A DNA stretch of 64,000 nucleotides from Acheta domesticus (Eukaryota; Arthropoda; Insecta; Orthoptera; Gryllidae), in assembly GCA_031308135.1 (NCBI GenBank), contig JAHLJT010000631.1, positions 148,986,277 through 149,050,276 of the forward strand, given 5' to 3'. The notes below the pieces were generated by a model that made no database searches, was not told where the DNA came from, and worked only from the letters and a program-made list of their open reading frames with translations. Made by a program: the position numbers and the translations under genes. Shown piece by piece: positions 47,763 through 59,890 of this stretch (positions are counted from its first letter, which is position 1; each line of letters starts with the position of its first letter).

Positions 47763-49268
47763 TCCTATGAATTTTTCTAATTAGTACACAAAAGTTGTGA
47801 CTTATAAGGAAAATACCATCGAAGTTACCGTAGTGGAAGCTTTAGTAGTAGAGCGCTCGCTTAGCATGCGAGAGTTACGGCGTTTGATACCCAGCGACTC
47901 CAAAATCCTATGAATTTTTCCATTTAGTACAGAAAAGTTGTGATTGATAAGAAAATTCCATCAACACGTTCGAAGTGGAAGGGTAGTTTAAGTGGTAGAG
48001 CGGTTCGTTAGCACCCGACAGGTAGGGCGTTCGATATCCAGCAACATCAAATACCTACGAATTTTTCCAATTAGTACAGAAAAGTTGTGAATTATAAGGA
48101 AAATAACATACACGTTACTGAAGTGGAAGTGTAGCTTAAGTGGTAGAGCGCTTGCTTAACGTGCATGAGGTAGGGCGTTCGATACCGAGCGACTCCAAAA
48201 TTCTATGAATTTTTCTACTTATTACAGAAAAGTTGTTATTTATAAGAAAAATACCATCGACGTAAATTAAGTGGAAGCGTAGCTTCAGTGGTAGAGCGCT
48301 TGCTTAGCATGCGAGATGTAGGGCGTTCGATACCAAGCGACTCCAAGTTTTTTAAAAATGTTTACAATTACTACAGAAAAGAGTTGATTTACATAGAAAA
48401 TACAATCAATCCAAACCAAGTAAAAGCGTAGCTTAAGTGGAAGTGCGCTTGCTTAGCATGCGAGGGGTAGGGCGTTCGATACCCAGCGACTCCAAATCAT
48501 ATGAATTTTCCCAATTAGTACAGAGAAGTTGAGATTTATAAGAAAAATACCATGAATCCAAACAAAGTGAAAGCGTAGCTTAAGTAATAAAGCGCTTGCT
48601 TAGCATGCGAACGGTAGGGCGTTCGATTACCAGCGAGTCTAAAATTCTATGAGGTTTGCCAATTACTACAGAAAAGTTGTGAATTATAAGGAAAATACCA
48701 TCGACGTCATCGAAGTGGGAGCATAGCTTAAGTGGTAGAGCGCTTGTTTGTATGCGAGTTGTAGGGCGTTCGGTACCCAGCGACTCCAACTTTCTTTGAA
48801 TTTTTCCAATTTGTAGAGAGATGTTGTGATTTATAAGGAAAGTGCCATCAACCTAAACGAAGTCAAAGCGTAGCTTAAGGTGCAGGGCGCATGCATAGCA
48901 TGCGGAAGGTAGGGTGTCCTATATCCAGCGACTCCAAATTCCTATGAATTTTTCTAATTAGTAAAGGAAAGTTGTGATTCATAAGGAAAATACCATCGAA
49001 GTTACGCTATTGGAAGCGTAGCTTTACTGGTAGAGCGCTTGCTTAGTATGCGGGAGATAGAGCGTTCTGTGCCCAGCGACTCCAAAATGCTATGAAATAT
49101 TTCCAATTAGTTCAGAAAAGGTGTGATTTATAAGGAAAATACCATTAAACGAAACGAAGTTAAACTTTAGCTTACGTGGTAGAGCGCTTGCTCAGCGTGC
49201 GAGAGGAAAGGCGTTCGATACCCAGCGACTCCCAAATTCTACAAATTTTTTCAATTAGTACAGAAAAG
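47763..49268 (+). repeat. Tandem array of a 148-bp unit containing a tRNA-Ala(AGC)-like domain
   Basis: Ten tRNA-like domains start at about 47833, 47975, 48123, 48271, 48420, 48567, 48715, 48862, 49010 and 49159; spacing is 147-149 bp except for the first (142). The domain has box A TAGCTTAAGTGG, anticodon arm CTTGC-TTAGCAT-GCGAG (anticodon AGC), box B GTTCGATACC and 3' end CGACTCCA. The roughly 73-bp spacer reads CTATGAATTTTTCCAATTAG then TACAGAAAAGTTGTGATTTA. T-arm and acceptor stems carry consistent mismatches, so these are tRNA-derived units rather than functional tRNA genes. No T-run terminator follows the domains. The array breaks off at AGTACAGAAAAGTG, joining the next repeat family. 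Confidence 0.92.
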
Positions 49269-50514
49269 TGTCCGCTAATAATGCGTTTTTCGATATCTCA
49301 GAATTTTTCTAAAAATGCACAATATTTTGAAATGGGAAATCTTCTCTTCGAACAATTACAGTAAATGGACTTTTGGCAAAGTATTTAGTTTTCTAGCGAA
49401 TTTATCAAATGTCATGACTAAAAATTTTCTCCTGAGAACAATCACAGAAACCTGTAAAAATTCTGAAAAAATTACATGATTTTTTAAAAATTGTGTTTAT
49501 TTTAAAAGTCAGGTTCTAAAAATGGGTTTAGGATCTTTCAGTATGTGTATAAGAAATGGATTTGTTTAAAGTTTTTAAATATTTTACTTGAAATTATTTT
49601 CTATGCAGTCTTTTGTATGTATAATATTCTTAACCCAAAGTATCTTATGACTACTCATACAACAAATGCCTTATCCCAAACTACCTGTCAGGGGAGAACA
49701 TCCGCGTGACAGCACTATGCGAAAAGTAAATCAACAAAAACAATCATATATCTCTTGTAGAAGTGTGTGACGATAGTTTCTGGCATTAATATTGGTGCTC
49801 GATCTCCTGGAATTTTACCCCTCAACGAAATATCCGAAGGTATAAGAAATGTCTAAAAAACTTTACAGGCACTACTGATGCCCTGCAAATGGCAATTTAT
49901 CCAGTTTCATGAGTGGAACTCTCATCGTTAGTGCAATATCAGAAAGGAAAAAAGAAGTATTTGTCTCATTTTCTTGAAATAGTGTTTTTTAGCCGTTTCA
50001 GCCGCTAATATTGCGTTTTATGATATCTCAGAATTTTTGTAAAAAATGCTCAATATTTTGATATGGGAAATCATTTCTTCGGACAATTACAATAAATGGA
50101 CTTTTAGCAAAGTATTTAGGCTTCACTAGCAAATTTATGTAATGCCATGACTGAACATTTTTTCCTGAGAACAATCGTTGAAATCTGTAAAAAGTCTGAA
50201 AAAATTTAATTAAATTTTTATAAAATTGTGGTTATTTCTAAAGTCAGACTCTAAAAGTGGGTTTAGGATCTTTGAGGATGTTTAAAAGAAATGATATTGT
50301 ATAAAGATTTTAAATATTTTATTTGATGTTATTTTTTATGAAGGCTTTTTGTAAGTATAAAATTCTTAACACAAAGTACCTTATGACTACTCATACAACA
50401 AATCCCTTATCCCAAACTACCTGTCAGTAGTGAACAACTGCGTGAAATTACTATTGGAAATCATTTCTACCAACAAGTACAGTAGAAAGACTCGTACCCA
50501 AATATACACGTGCT

Positions 50515-50900
50515 CTATCCCGCCATGAGTGATGAATAGGGCGCGCTATTTAGCGCGCACCAGTGCGCATCCATGTGGCTCCGCCACCCGGGAAAATTAG
50601 TTCTCGGTCACAGTTTGGCGGAGGAATACCGCAGCGCACAGAAGGGTGAGCACAGGGGGCCGTCAGCGGGCCAGTAAAGGTAGAGCTACACAACGCAGAG
50701 GCGACGCAGCTGTTTGCGCTGGCTGCTGTAATAACGCTGCCACCCAGGGATTTTCGGGTACGGTTGCGGCCTTTACACTTCGACGGAAAGCGCGCAGTCG
50801 TCACCGTGGGAGACTCCTTTGGAAGCCACATCGCTCATTCGTCTACGATCCTTGTAAACGGTCCCAAACCGTCGGGTTTTCCCAGCTGTATTGTGAGTGG
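50515..50900 (+). repeat. GC-rich module beta, copy 1
   Basis: Contains the perfect palindrome GCGCGCTATTTAGCGCGC (50541-50558), CACCCGGGAAAATTAG and TTTACACTTCGACGG. It is shorter than copies 2 and 3 by an internal deletion. Open frames on both strands are a by-product of GC content. Confidence 0.75.
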
Positions 50901-52554
50901 TAAAATAAATTGTTGTTTTTATAGTTCGTTTCATTCTGATACACAACTATTCTCTTACCCTAACAAATTTATCGAAAGTCGGGGTTGAATATTTTATCGT
51001 GAGAGCAGTGAATTAAACCTATAAACATTTTAAAAAGTTAATTAAATTTTATAAATATTGTGTTTATATCTAATCTCACGCTCAAAAACTGGGTGTCGGA
51101 TCATTTTTAGAATGTTAACAAGAAATGAATTAGTGTAAAGATTTTAAAATTTTTACTTGACAATATTTTCTATTTGGGCTTTTTTAAGTATAAACACAAA
51201 CACAAACACTCTTAATACAAACTACCTTACTGGCTGTCATGAGTAAACATCCAGGTAAAAGCATTAACTGAAACCTATATTTCAACAAAAACAATCATCC
51301 CTTTCCTGCAGAAGAGCTTGATGATAGTTTTTGGCTTTAACATTGGTGTTCGATTTCGTGAAATTTCCTGCCAACGAAATATCCTAAGTTATGAGAAATG
51401 TCTCGTAAAAGCTTACAGCCGTGATAGATGCCTGCACCTGGCAATTTATCCAGTTTCAAGAGAGGAACTCTCGTCATGCGTGCAATATCAGAAACGTAAA
51501 AGAATTTATCTCCTTTTCGTGTAATAGTGTTTCTTTCTAAAGTCAGGCTCTAAAATTGGGTTTAGGATCTTTCAGAAAGTTTAAAAGAAATGATATTGTG
51601 TAATGATTTTAAAATATTTTACTTAAATTAATTTTTTATGTAGGCTTTTGTAGGAATAAAATTCTTAATACAAAATACTTTATGACTTCTCATACACCAA
51701 CTACCTTATCCCAAACTACCTGTCAAGAGTGAATATCGGCGTGAAAGCACTGTGACAAACGAAAAATTCAACAGAGACAATCACACTCTTGAAGAAGTGT
51801 GTGAAGAATGTTTCTGGCTTTAACATTGGTGCATCATCTCGCGGAATTCAACCGTTCAACGAAATAAACGAAGGTATAAGAAATGTCTAAAAAAGCTTAC
51901 AGCAACAACTGATGCCTGCACCTGGCAATTTATGCAGTTTCGTCAGGGGAACTCTCTTCGTGCGTGCAATATCAAAAAAGGAAAAGAAATATTTTTTCTC
52001 ATTTTCTTGAAATAGTGTTTTTTAGCCGTTTCATCCGCCAACAATCCTTTTTTTTGATATCTCAGAAATTTTGTAAAAAGTGCTCAATGTTTTGTTACAG
52101 GAAATCATCTCTCCCAACAATTACAGTCAATGGACTTTTAGCAAAGTATTTCGGCTTCAGTAGCGAATATATCTAATGTCATGCCTGAAAAATGTCTCCT
52201 GGGGACAATCGCAAAAACCTGTAAAAATTCCGGAAAAACTAAGATAAATTTTTCCAATATTGTGTTTATTTCTAAAGTCAGGCTCTAAAAGTGGGTTTAG
52301 GATCTTACAGGAAGTTTAAAAAAATTATATTGTGTATAGATTTTAAATATTTTACTTGAAATTATATTCTATGTTGGCTTTTGTAGGTGTAAAATTCGTA
52401 ACACAAAGTACCTTATGACTTTTCATTCACCATCTGCCTTGTGCCAAACTACCTGTCAGGAGTGAACATCCGCGTGAAATCACTATTGGAAATCATGTCT
52501 ACCAACAAGTACAGTAGAAAGAGTCTTACCCAAATGTATATAAAATAACCTGCT

Positions 52555-53170
52555 CTATCCTGCCGTGAGTGATGAATAGGGCTCGCTTTGTAGCGCGCAC
52601 CAGAGCGCATGCATGTGGCTACACCACCCGGGAAAATTAGTTCCCGGTCACAGTTTGGCCGAGGAATACAACAGCGCACAGAAGGACGTGCACAGGTGGC
52701 TCGCAGCGGGGCAGTCAAGGTAGAGCAATCTAGTAGCGACGTAGTAGGTACTGTGGTAACCCTGTACACTGTGCTTTAGGACCGGCTGTGTCCCTGGACC
52801 TTCCCGGTTTGTGGTTTCTGGGTGAAGACAGAAAAACCACTCTGCTTTGTTTCTGGTTCAATGTTCTGAATTCTGGCTGGACATCGCTTGTTTCTGGTAC
52901 TGAGTGGATTTCGTCAGGATCGCCCCGGGACCCCACCGCACTACAGCGTGTAGTAAGGGCACGCGCTCGTTCCCGGCCGCCGGCTTGTGGATCAGCTAGC
53001 TTGTGGACCAGCTAGCTTGTGGACCTGCTAGCCGCCTGGCTGGCCTTGCGCTGTACCGACACAGCTACACATAGCCGAGGATATGCCGCCGTTTGCGCTG
53101 TTTACTCTAATAACGCCGACACGTTCGAATACGATTCATGTAAACGGCCCCAAATCGTCAGGTTTTTCCA
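52555..53170 (+). repeat. GC-rich module beta, copy 2
   Basis: Starts with the same CCGTGAGTGATGAATAGGG edge and ends GTGGTAAAATAAACTG. It retains a middle part (GTTTCTGGTACTGAGTGG) lacking in copy 1. A short tandem TTGTGGACCAGCTAGC repeat lies at 52985-53030. Confidence 0.75.
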
Positions 53171-54395
53171 GCTGTATTACGAGTGGTAAAATAAACTGTT
53201 GTTTTTATAGAGTTTATTTGTGTATCAGAAAAAAATATTCTTTTACACTAACAAATTCATCTAATGTCATGGTTGGATATTTTCTCGTGAGAATAATCAT
53301 TTAAACCTAAAAATCATTTTAGAAAATTAAAGAAATGTTATCAAAAATTGGGCTATATCTAATCTCACACTCGAAAAGAAGATTTAGGATCTTTTTTAGA
53401 ATGTTAACAAGAAATGAATTAATGTAAAGATTTTAAAATTTTTACTTGAAATTTTTTTTATATGCTTTTTTACGTATAAACACAAACACTCTTAACACAA
53501 ACTACCTTACTGGCTGTCATGAGTAAACAACCGCGTAAAAGCATTATCAGAAACGTATAATTCAACAAATACAATCATCCTTTTCTTGCAGAAGTGTTTG
53601 TTGATAGTTTCTGGCTTTAACATTGGTGTTCGATTTCGTGAAATTTCCCGTACACGAAATATCCTAAGATATAAGAAATGTCTCGAAAAATCATAGAGCC
53701 GTGACTAATGCCTGCACCTGGCAATTTATCTAGTTTCATGAGTGGAACTCTCTTCGTGCGTGCAATATCAGAAACGTAAAAGAAGAATTTATCTCATTTT
53801 CTTGAAATAGTGTTTTTTAGCCGTTTCAGCCGCTAATAATGCGTTTTTTCGATATCTCAGAATTTTTCTAAAAAATGCACAATATTTTCTTACGGCAAAT
53901 CTTCTCACCCAACAAGGACAGTCAATGGACTTTTAGAAATGTATTTAGGCATCACTAGCGAATTTATCTCATGTAATGACTCAGAATTTTCTCCTAAGAA
54001 AAATTACAGAAACCTGTAAAAATTCTAAAAAAATTAAATTAAGTTTTCCAAAATTGGGTTTCTGTCTAAAGTTACGCTCTAAAAGTGGGTTTAGGATCTT
54101 TCAGAAAGTTTAAAATAAATGATATTGTGTAAAGATTTTAAATATTTTACTTGAAATTATATTCTATGTAGGCTTTTGTAGGTATAAAATTCTTAACTCA
54201 AGGTACTTTATGACTTCTCATACTTCAACTGCCTTTTCCCAAACTACCTGTCAAGCGTCAATATCAGCGTGAAAGCACTAATACAAACATAAAATTCAAC
54301 AAAAACAATCATATTTCTCTTGCAGAAGTGTGTTAGGAATGTATCTGGGAAGTGTGTTAGGAATGCACTAATGTGCACCATCTCGCGGAATTTTG

Positions 54396-55155
54396 ATTTA
54401 ATGGTTTGATGAATTTACGCATTTTTGTTGGCTTAAATAAAAGGATTAAAAATGCACCTATCTGCAAAATTATGGAAACTTTTTCTATTAAAGAAGTAAA
54501 ATACAATTTTTAAGTTAATTATAAAGTTAAAATATTCCACTATTAACCTCATTTGGACGAAAAAGGATCAGTGAAACGAAATTTCACAAAATTGGCCAAA
54601 AGTGGGCTATTTCGTTATTCGCGATTTTCTCGAAAATTAAAACTTCGATTGGAAAACGGACTTCACCAATGAAATCTTGTAGTGACTCCGGGCTGGGCGT
54701 TAATTTTCAGAGTATTCAAAATGCCGTCAGAAATCGCTAGTTTACGCGGATCATGGATCGATGAATTTACGATTTTTTTGTTGGCTTAACTAAAACGGTT
54801 AAAAATAAACCTATCTGAAAATTATGCAAACTTTTTCAATTTAAGATGTAAAATACAATTTTTAAATTTAATACAGCGTTAAAATATTCCACTATTAACT
54901 TCATTTGGACGAAAAAAGATCCGTGAAACGAAATTTTACAAACTTGGCCAAACGTAGGCTATTTCGTTATTCGCGATTTTCTCAAAAATTAACACTTCAA
55001 TTGGAAAACGGAGTTCACTAATGTAATCGAGTAGCGATTCCGGGCTAGGCGTTATTTAACAGAGTATTCGAAATTCCGTCAGAAATCACTAGATTACGCG
55101 GATCATGGATGAATGAAATTACTCATTTTTTGTTGGCTTAAATACAAGGGTTAAA
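54396..55155 (+). repeat. 350-bp satellite, left block
   Basis: TGTTGGCTTAAATAAAAGG-type marks at 54428, 54780 and 55130 give a 350-bp period. Units contain TTCACAAAATTGGCCAAAAG and ACGCGGATCATGGATCGATG. Continues after an insertion at 57050. Confidence 0.9.
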
Positions 55156-57049
55156 CTAGTGGTGCTTCCAACGCACATACTTTCTCCCTCTGCTTCTATA
55201 CGGTCATTTTTGCTAATCCACTACTTCATAAACCAGAAAAAGAGTATTATACCAGCAAACCTTTTCGGTACCAAGGCCCGACAACCGAAACTCAAATTCA
55301 ACGAACCGGCAAATTATACCACTACGCAACACCAACACCGTCTCTGTCGAACAGAACCATGAAAGAATAGAACCGACCTATAAAATGGTAAATGCATGAT
55401 TAAGAAACAATTGGTACGATGGCAAAACGCTTCACAAATTCAAGAGAAGTAAAAAATTGTTAAAAGTTAATTATTTGAACAAATATATACAGACATTTCC
55501 GGGACATTTATCACAATTACTTAAATTTTCGTCAAAACGTAATTCTATCGCTTTTATCATTAGGAGGCGGTAATTTTCAACATGCGAAAAACGTGTCTTT
55601 CAAACATGACCAAGAAAGGCAGCGATCAACCGCATTACGAAGTATTCGTAAGGCAAGAAATTAATAATCATTTCAGAACCGTTAGGGATTGTAAGTTTAT
55701 CGCATGCCTTCTGGTTATATTGTATTACAATTTAACGTTAAAATGCTCATAATTTTATTTAAATTCGTTCATACAGATATATACTAGACAACGGTTGATT
55801 TGACATGTCATACGCTTCAGAAATCGAATAACAGATTTGAAAAATTGTTTAAAAGACGCAGTTAGGGAAAACACAGACAAGTTCTGTCTATTTATCTATA
55901 TTGAATCTATTCGTGAGTAGAAGTACTTCAAATGATTTTCAATAAAGCATCTACACTCTTCAGTGTTTTTTCCCTGCAACATCACATTCATCAAATTAAA
56001 ATTCCACACGGGGGATCGAACTCGGTACCTTCCTTACTGAAGATCTCAACCAGAAGGTGCATTAACCAACCGCGCTACGAGACCGACTTGCGGAACAATT
56101 GCTAATATTTCAGTCAAAACAATCTTGTATCAGTTCTCTTATTAGGAAGACGGTAATTGTCAACATGCGAAAAACATGTCTTTCAAAAAACATTATCAAG
56201 AAAGGCAGCGGTGAACGGTTTACTCCACATAATTTATCGTATGATCGGCATTTGGAAAATAACTACTGCGAGAAAGTATGTGCCATTCTATTGCACCACT
56301 AGTTTATTTATATATTTACCTACCCTTCTTACACACATGCAGAAAATTTAAAGAAAAAATTTGGAGCGGTTTTTGAGAAATTTTATTTTGTCAATTTGAA
56401 TCACAATTTACGAAAAAACTATTCGTTTTTCCAAAAAATGGTACATGACCTTATTTGAAGTGCTAATTTTGTACAACCGACTTTGTCTGAAGCGAAAATC
56501 TCTATCTTCAATTTTCCAGTTTTTAAAGTTTTTTGCAATTTTCGAAAAATAGGACCTATAAACGAAATGATGCCTACGTCATTCCCTTCAACGTTCTTCG
56601 CACTATTCAACAACAAAATATAATCAAAAAGTTGGAGCCATTTTTTTAAATTTACAAAATCTCAAGATGGGCTTCATGTAAAGTATCCTCAAATACTTAG
56701 ATATCGGTTTCAAATTTAAGAGGCCCTGAGACGAGTAAAAACCATCGGAGAATATCAATTTTGAAGAAAATCGACCGAACGGTTTAGGCGCTAGCGTTGA
56801 CCGAAGACGGACAGACGGACGGAATGACGTCAATCGATTTTGAATTATAAAGAAGCAACAAATCATGGATTTTGACTACACCACGAGATAGAGGATTTTT
56901 TTTTCTAAATTTACCAACAGGTTTTATCCACTTTTTTGTCACCGGACCCCTGCTATAAGAGATTTTCTGGCGAAAATTCCCCGTTTTCCGCCGCACGATT
57001 ACATAACTTTCTCTTCTTACGAAGTATTCATTAGGCGAGAAAGTAAAAA
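55156..57049. mobile_element. Insertion of about 1.9 kb in the 350-bp satellite
   Basis: The satellite stops after GGGTTAAA and resumes at GCACCTATCTGC, so 55156-57049 is foreign. It contains two related segments (CAACATGCGAAAAACGTGTC at about 55578 and the same with one change at about 56161), CGAAGTATTC(G/A)TA/TTAGGC at 55638 and 57019, a tRNA-like SINE and a (GACG)-rich stretch at about 56810. No transposase seen; TIRs not resolved. Confidence 0.6.
56004..56087 (-). mobile_element. tRNA-derived SINE head
   Basis: Minus strand: box A TAGCGCGGTTGG and box B GAGTTCGATCCCC, about 50 bp apart. Differs from the SINE at 11.4/14.5 kb, so it is a second family. Confidence 0.6.
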
Positions 57050-59890
57050 GCACCTATCTGCAAAATTATGCAAACTTTTTCTATTTAAGAAGTAAAATAC
57101 AATTTTTTAATTTAATGTACTGTTAAAATATTCCCCCATTTACCTCATTTTCACGAAAAAGTATCCGTGAAACGAAATTTTACAAAATTGGCCAAAAGTA
57201 GGCTAGTTCGTTTTTCGCCATTTTCTCAAAAACTAACACTTCGATTGGAAAACGGACTTCACCAATGAAATCGCGTAGCGATTCCGAGATTGACGTTAAT
57301 TTTCAGAGTATTCGAAATTACGTCAGAAATCGCTAGTTTACGCGGATCATGCATCGATGAAATAACGCATTTTTCGTTGGTTTAAATAAAAGGGTTAAAA
57401 ATGCACCTACCTGAAAAATTATGCTATCATTTTCTATTTAAGAAGTACAATACAATTTTTAAATTTAATATAGAGTTAAAATTTTCCACTATTAACCTCA
57501 TTTGGACGAAAAACGATCCGTGATATGAAATTTTACAAAATTGGCCAAAAGTGGGCTATTTCGTTTTTCGCGATTTTTTCGAAAACTAACACTTCGATTG
57601 GAAAACGGAGATCACCAATTGATTCGCGTTATGATTCCGGTCTGGGCGTTAATTTTCAGAGTATTCGAAATTCCGTCGGAAATCCTTAGTTTACGCGGAT
57701 CACGAATCGATGAAATTACGCATTTTTTGTTGGCTAGAATAATAGGTTTAAAAATGCACCTATCTGCAAAATTATGCAAACTTTTTCTATTTAAGAAGTA
57801 AAATAAAATCTTTCAATTTAATATGAGTTAAAATATTCCACTATTAACCTCATTTGAACGAAAAAGGATCCGTGAAACATAATTTCAAAAAAATTGGCCA
57901 AAAATAGGCTATTTCGTTTTTCCCGATTATCTCGAAATTAACACTTCGATTGGAAAACGGAGTTCATCAATTGAATTGCGTTATGATTCCGGGCTGGGCG
58001 GTAATTTTTAGAGTATTAGAAATTTCGTCAGAATTCGCTGATTTACGCGGAACATGGACTGATCAATTTAACCATTTTTTGTTGGCTTAAATAGAATGGT
58101 AAAAATGCACTTATCTGCAAAATTATGCAAACTTTTTCTATTTAGGACGTAAAATACAATTTGTAAATTTAATATAGAGTTAAAATATTCCACTATTAAC
58201 CTCATTTGGTCGAAAAATAATCCGTTAAATATAATTTCAAAAAATTGGCAAAAGTGTGCTATATCGTTTTTCGCGATTTTCTCGAAAATTTACACTTCGA
58301 ATAGAAAACGGACTTCACCAATGAAATCGCTTGGCGATTCAGGGCTAGGCGTTTATTTTCAGTGTATTCAAAATTCCGTCAGAAATCGCTACGCGGATCA
58401 TGGATGGATGAAATTACGCTTTTCTTGTTGGCTTAAATTAAAGGCTTAAAAATTCACCTATCTGCAAAATTGTGCAAACTTTTTCTATTTAATACGTAAA
58501 ATACAATTTTTAAATTTAATATAGAGTTAAAATTATTCAACCATTTACCTCATTTGGACAAAAGAGTATCCGTGAAACGAAATTCCACAAAATTGGCCAA
58601 AAGTGGGCTATTTCGTTTTTCGCGAATTTCTCAAAAATTAACATTTCGAATGGAAAACGGACTTCACGAGTAAAATCGCGTAGCGATTCCGGGCTGGACG
58701 TTAATTTTCAGTGTATTCGAAATTAGGTCAGAAACCGCTAGTTTACGCGTATCACAGATGGATGAAATTACGCATTTTTTGTTCGCTAAAATTAAAGGGT
58801 AAAAATGCACCTATCTGCAAAATCTTGCGAATTTTTTTTTATTTAAGAAGTAAAATACAATTTTTAAATGTAATATAGAGTTAAAATATTCCACCATTAA
58901 CCTTATCAGGACGAAAAAGGATCCGTGAAACGAAATTTTACAAAATTGGCCAAAAGTGGGCCATTTGGTTTTTCGTTATTTTCTCGAAAATTAACACTTC
59001 GATTGGAAAACGGAGTTCACCAATTAAATCGCGTTATGATTCCGGGCTGGGCGGTAATTTTCAGAGTATTCAAAATTTCGTCAGAAAGCGGTAGTTTACG
59101 CGGATCATGGACCGATGAATTTACGCACTTTTTTGGCCTAAATAAAAGTGTTAAAAATGCATCAATGTGCAAAAATATGCAAACTTTTTCTATTTAAAAA
59201 GTAAAATACAATTTTTAAATTTATTACAGAGTTAAAATATTCAACTATTAATCTCATTTAGGACGAAAAACGGTCCGTGAAACGAAATTTTACAAAATTG
59301 GCCAATATTGGGCTATTTCCTTTTTCGCGGTTTTCTCGAAAATTAACACTTCGATTGGAAAACGGAGTTCACCAATTGAATCGCGTTATGATTCCGGACT
59401 GGGCGTTAATTTTCAGAGTATTCGAAATTCCGTCAGAAATCGCCAGTTTACGCAGATCATGTACGGTTAAATTACGCATTTTTTGTTGGCTTAAATAAAG
59501 GGGTAAACATGCACCTATCTGCAAATTTGTGCAAACGTTTTCTATTTAAGAAGTAAAATGTAATTTTTAAATTAAATATAGAGTTAAAATATTCCACTAT
59601 TAACCTCATTGGGACGAAAAACGATCCGTGAAACGAACTTTTACAAAATTGGCCATAAGTGAGCTATTTGGTTTATCGCGATTTTTTTTAAAATTAACAC
59701 CTCGAATGGAAAACGGACTTCACCTTTAAAATCGCGTGGCGATTCCGGGCCTTAATTTTCAGAGTATTCCTAATTCCGTCAGAAATCGCCAGTTTACGCG
59801 GATCATTGATCGGTGAAATTACGCATTTTTTGTTGGCTTAAATAAAAGGGTTGAAAATGCAACTATCTGCAAAATTATGCAAACGATTCT
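57050..59890 (+). repeat. 350-bp satellite, right block (about 8 units)
   Basis: TGTTGGCTTAAAT-type marks at about 57376, 57729, 58080, 58427, 58780, 59133, 59484 and 59830; spacing 346-353 bp. Shared AAATGCACCTATCTGC, TCCACTATTAACCTCATTTG and TCCGTGAAACGAAATTTTAC. Short open frames recur at the same place in several units but are broken in most. Confidence 0.92.

Larger units (their letters stand above)
49269..54395 (+). repeat. Tandem/higher-order repeat alpha, left arm
   Basis: AT-rich units of about 737 bp. CCGCTAATAATGCG-type starts occur at 49272, 50009, 52036 and 53831. CAAACTACCTGTCAG-type marks occur at 49676, 50413, 51716, 52446 and about 54240. Some units carry a GC-rich module (beta), giving a larger spacing of about 2.04 kb between the two beta modules. 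No protein of any known family is encoded. Confidence 0.8.

Noticed and set aside
47833..49233. Ten functional tRNA-Ala genes
   Set aside because: The anticodon arm and promoter boxes are kept, but the T-stem and acceptor stem carry mismatches in every unit and there is no T-run terminator after the domains. They are better described as a tRNA-derived satellite.
55159..55362. 67-codon frame MVLPTHILSPSASIR
   Set aside because: Begins at the insertion junction, no domain and no repeat conservation.
57541..59498. Repeated 70-90-codon proteins (KRNFTKLAKSGLF...) in the 350-bp satellite
   Set aside because: The frame is open in only some units and broken in the rest; recurrence is explained by tandem repetition.
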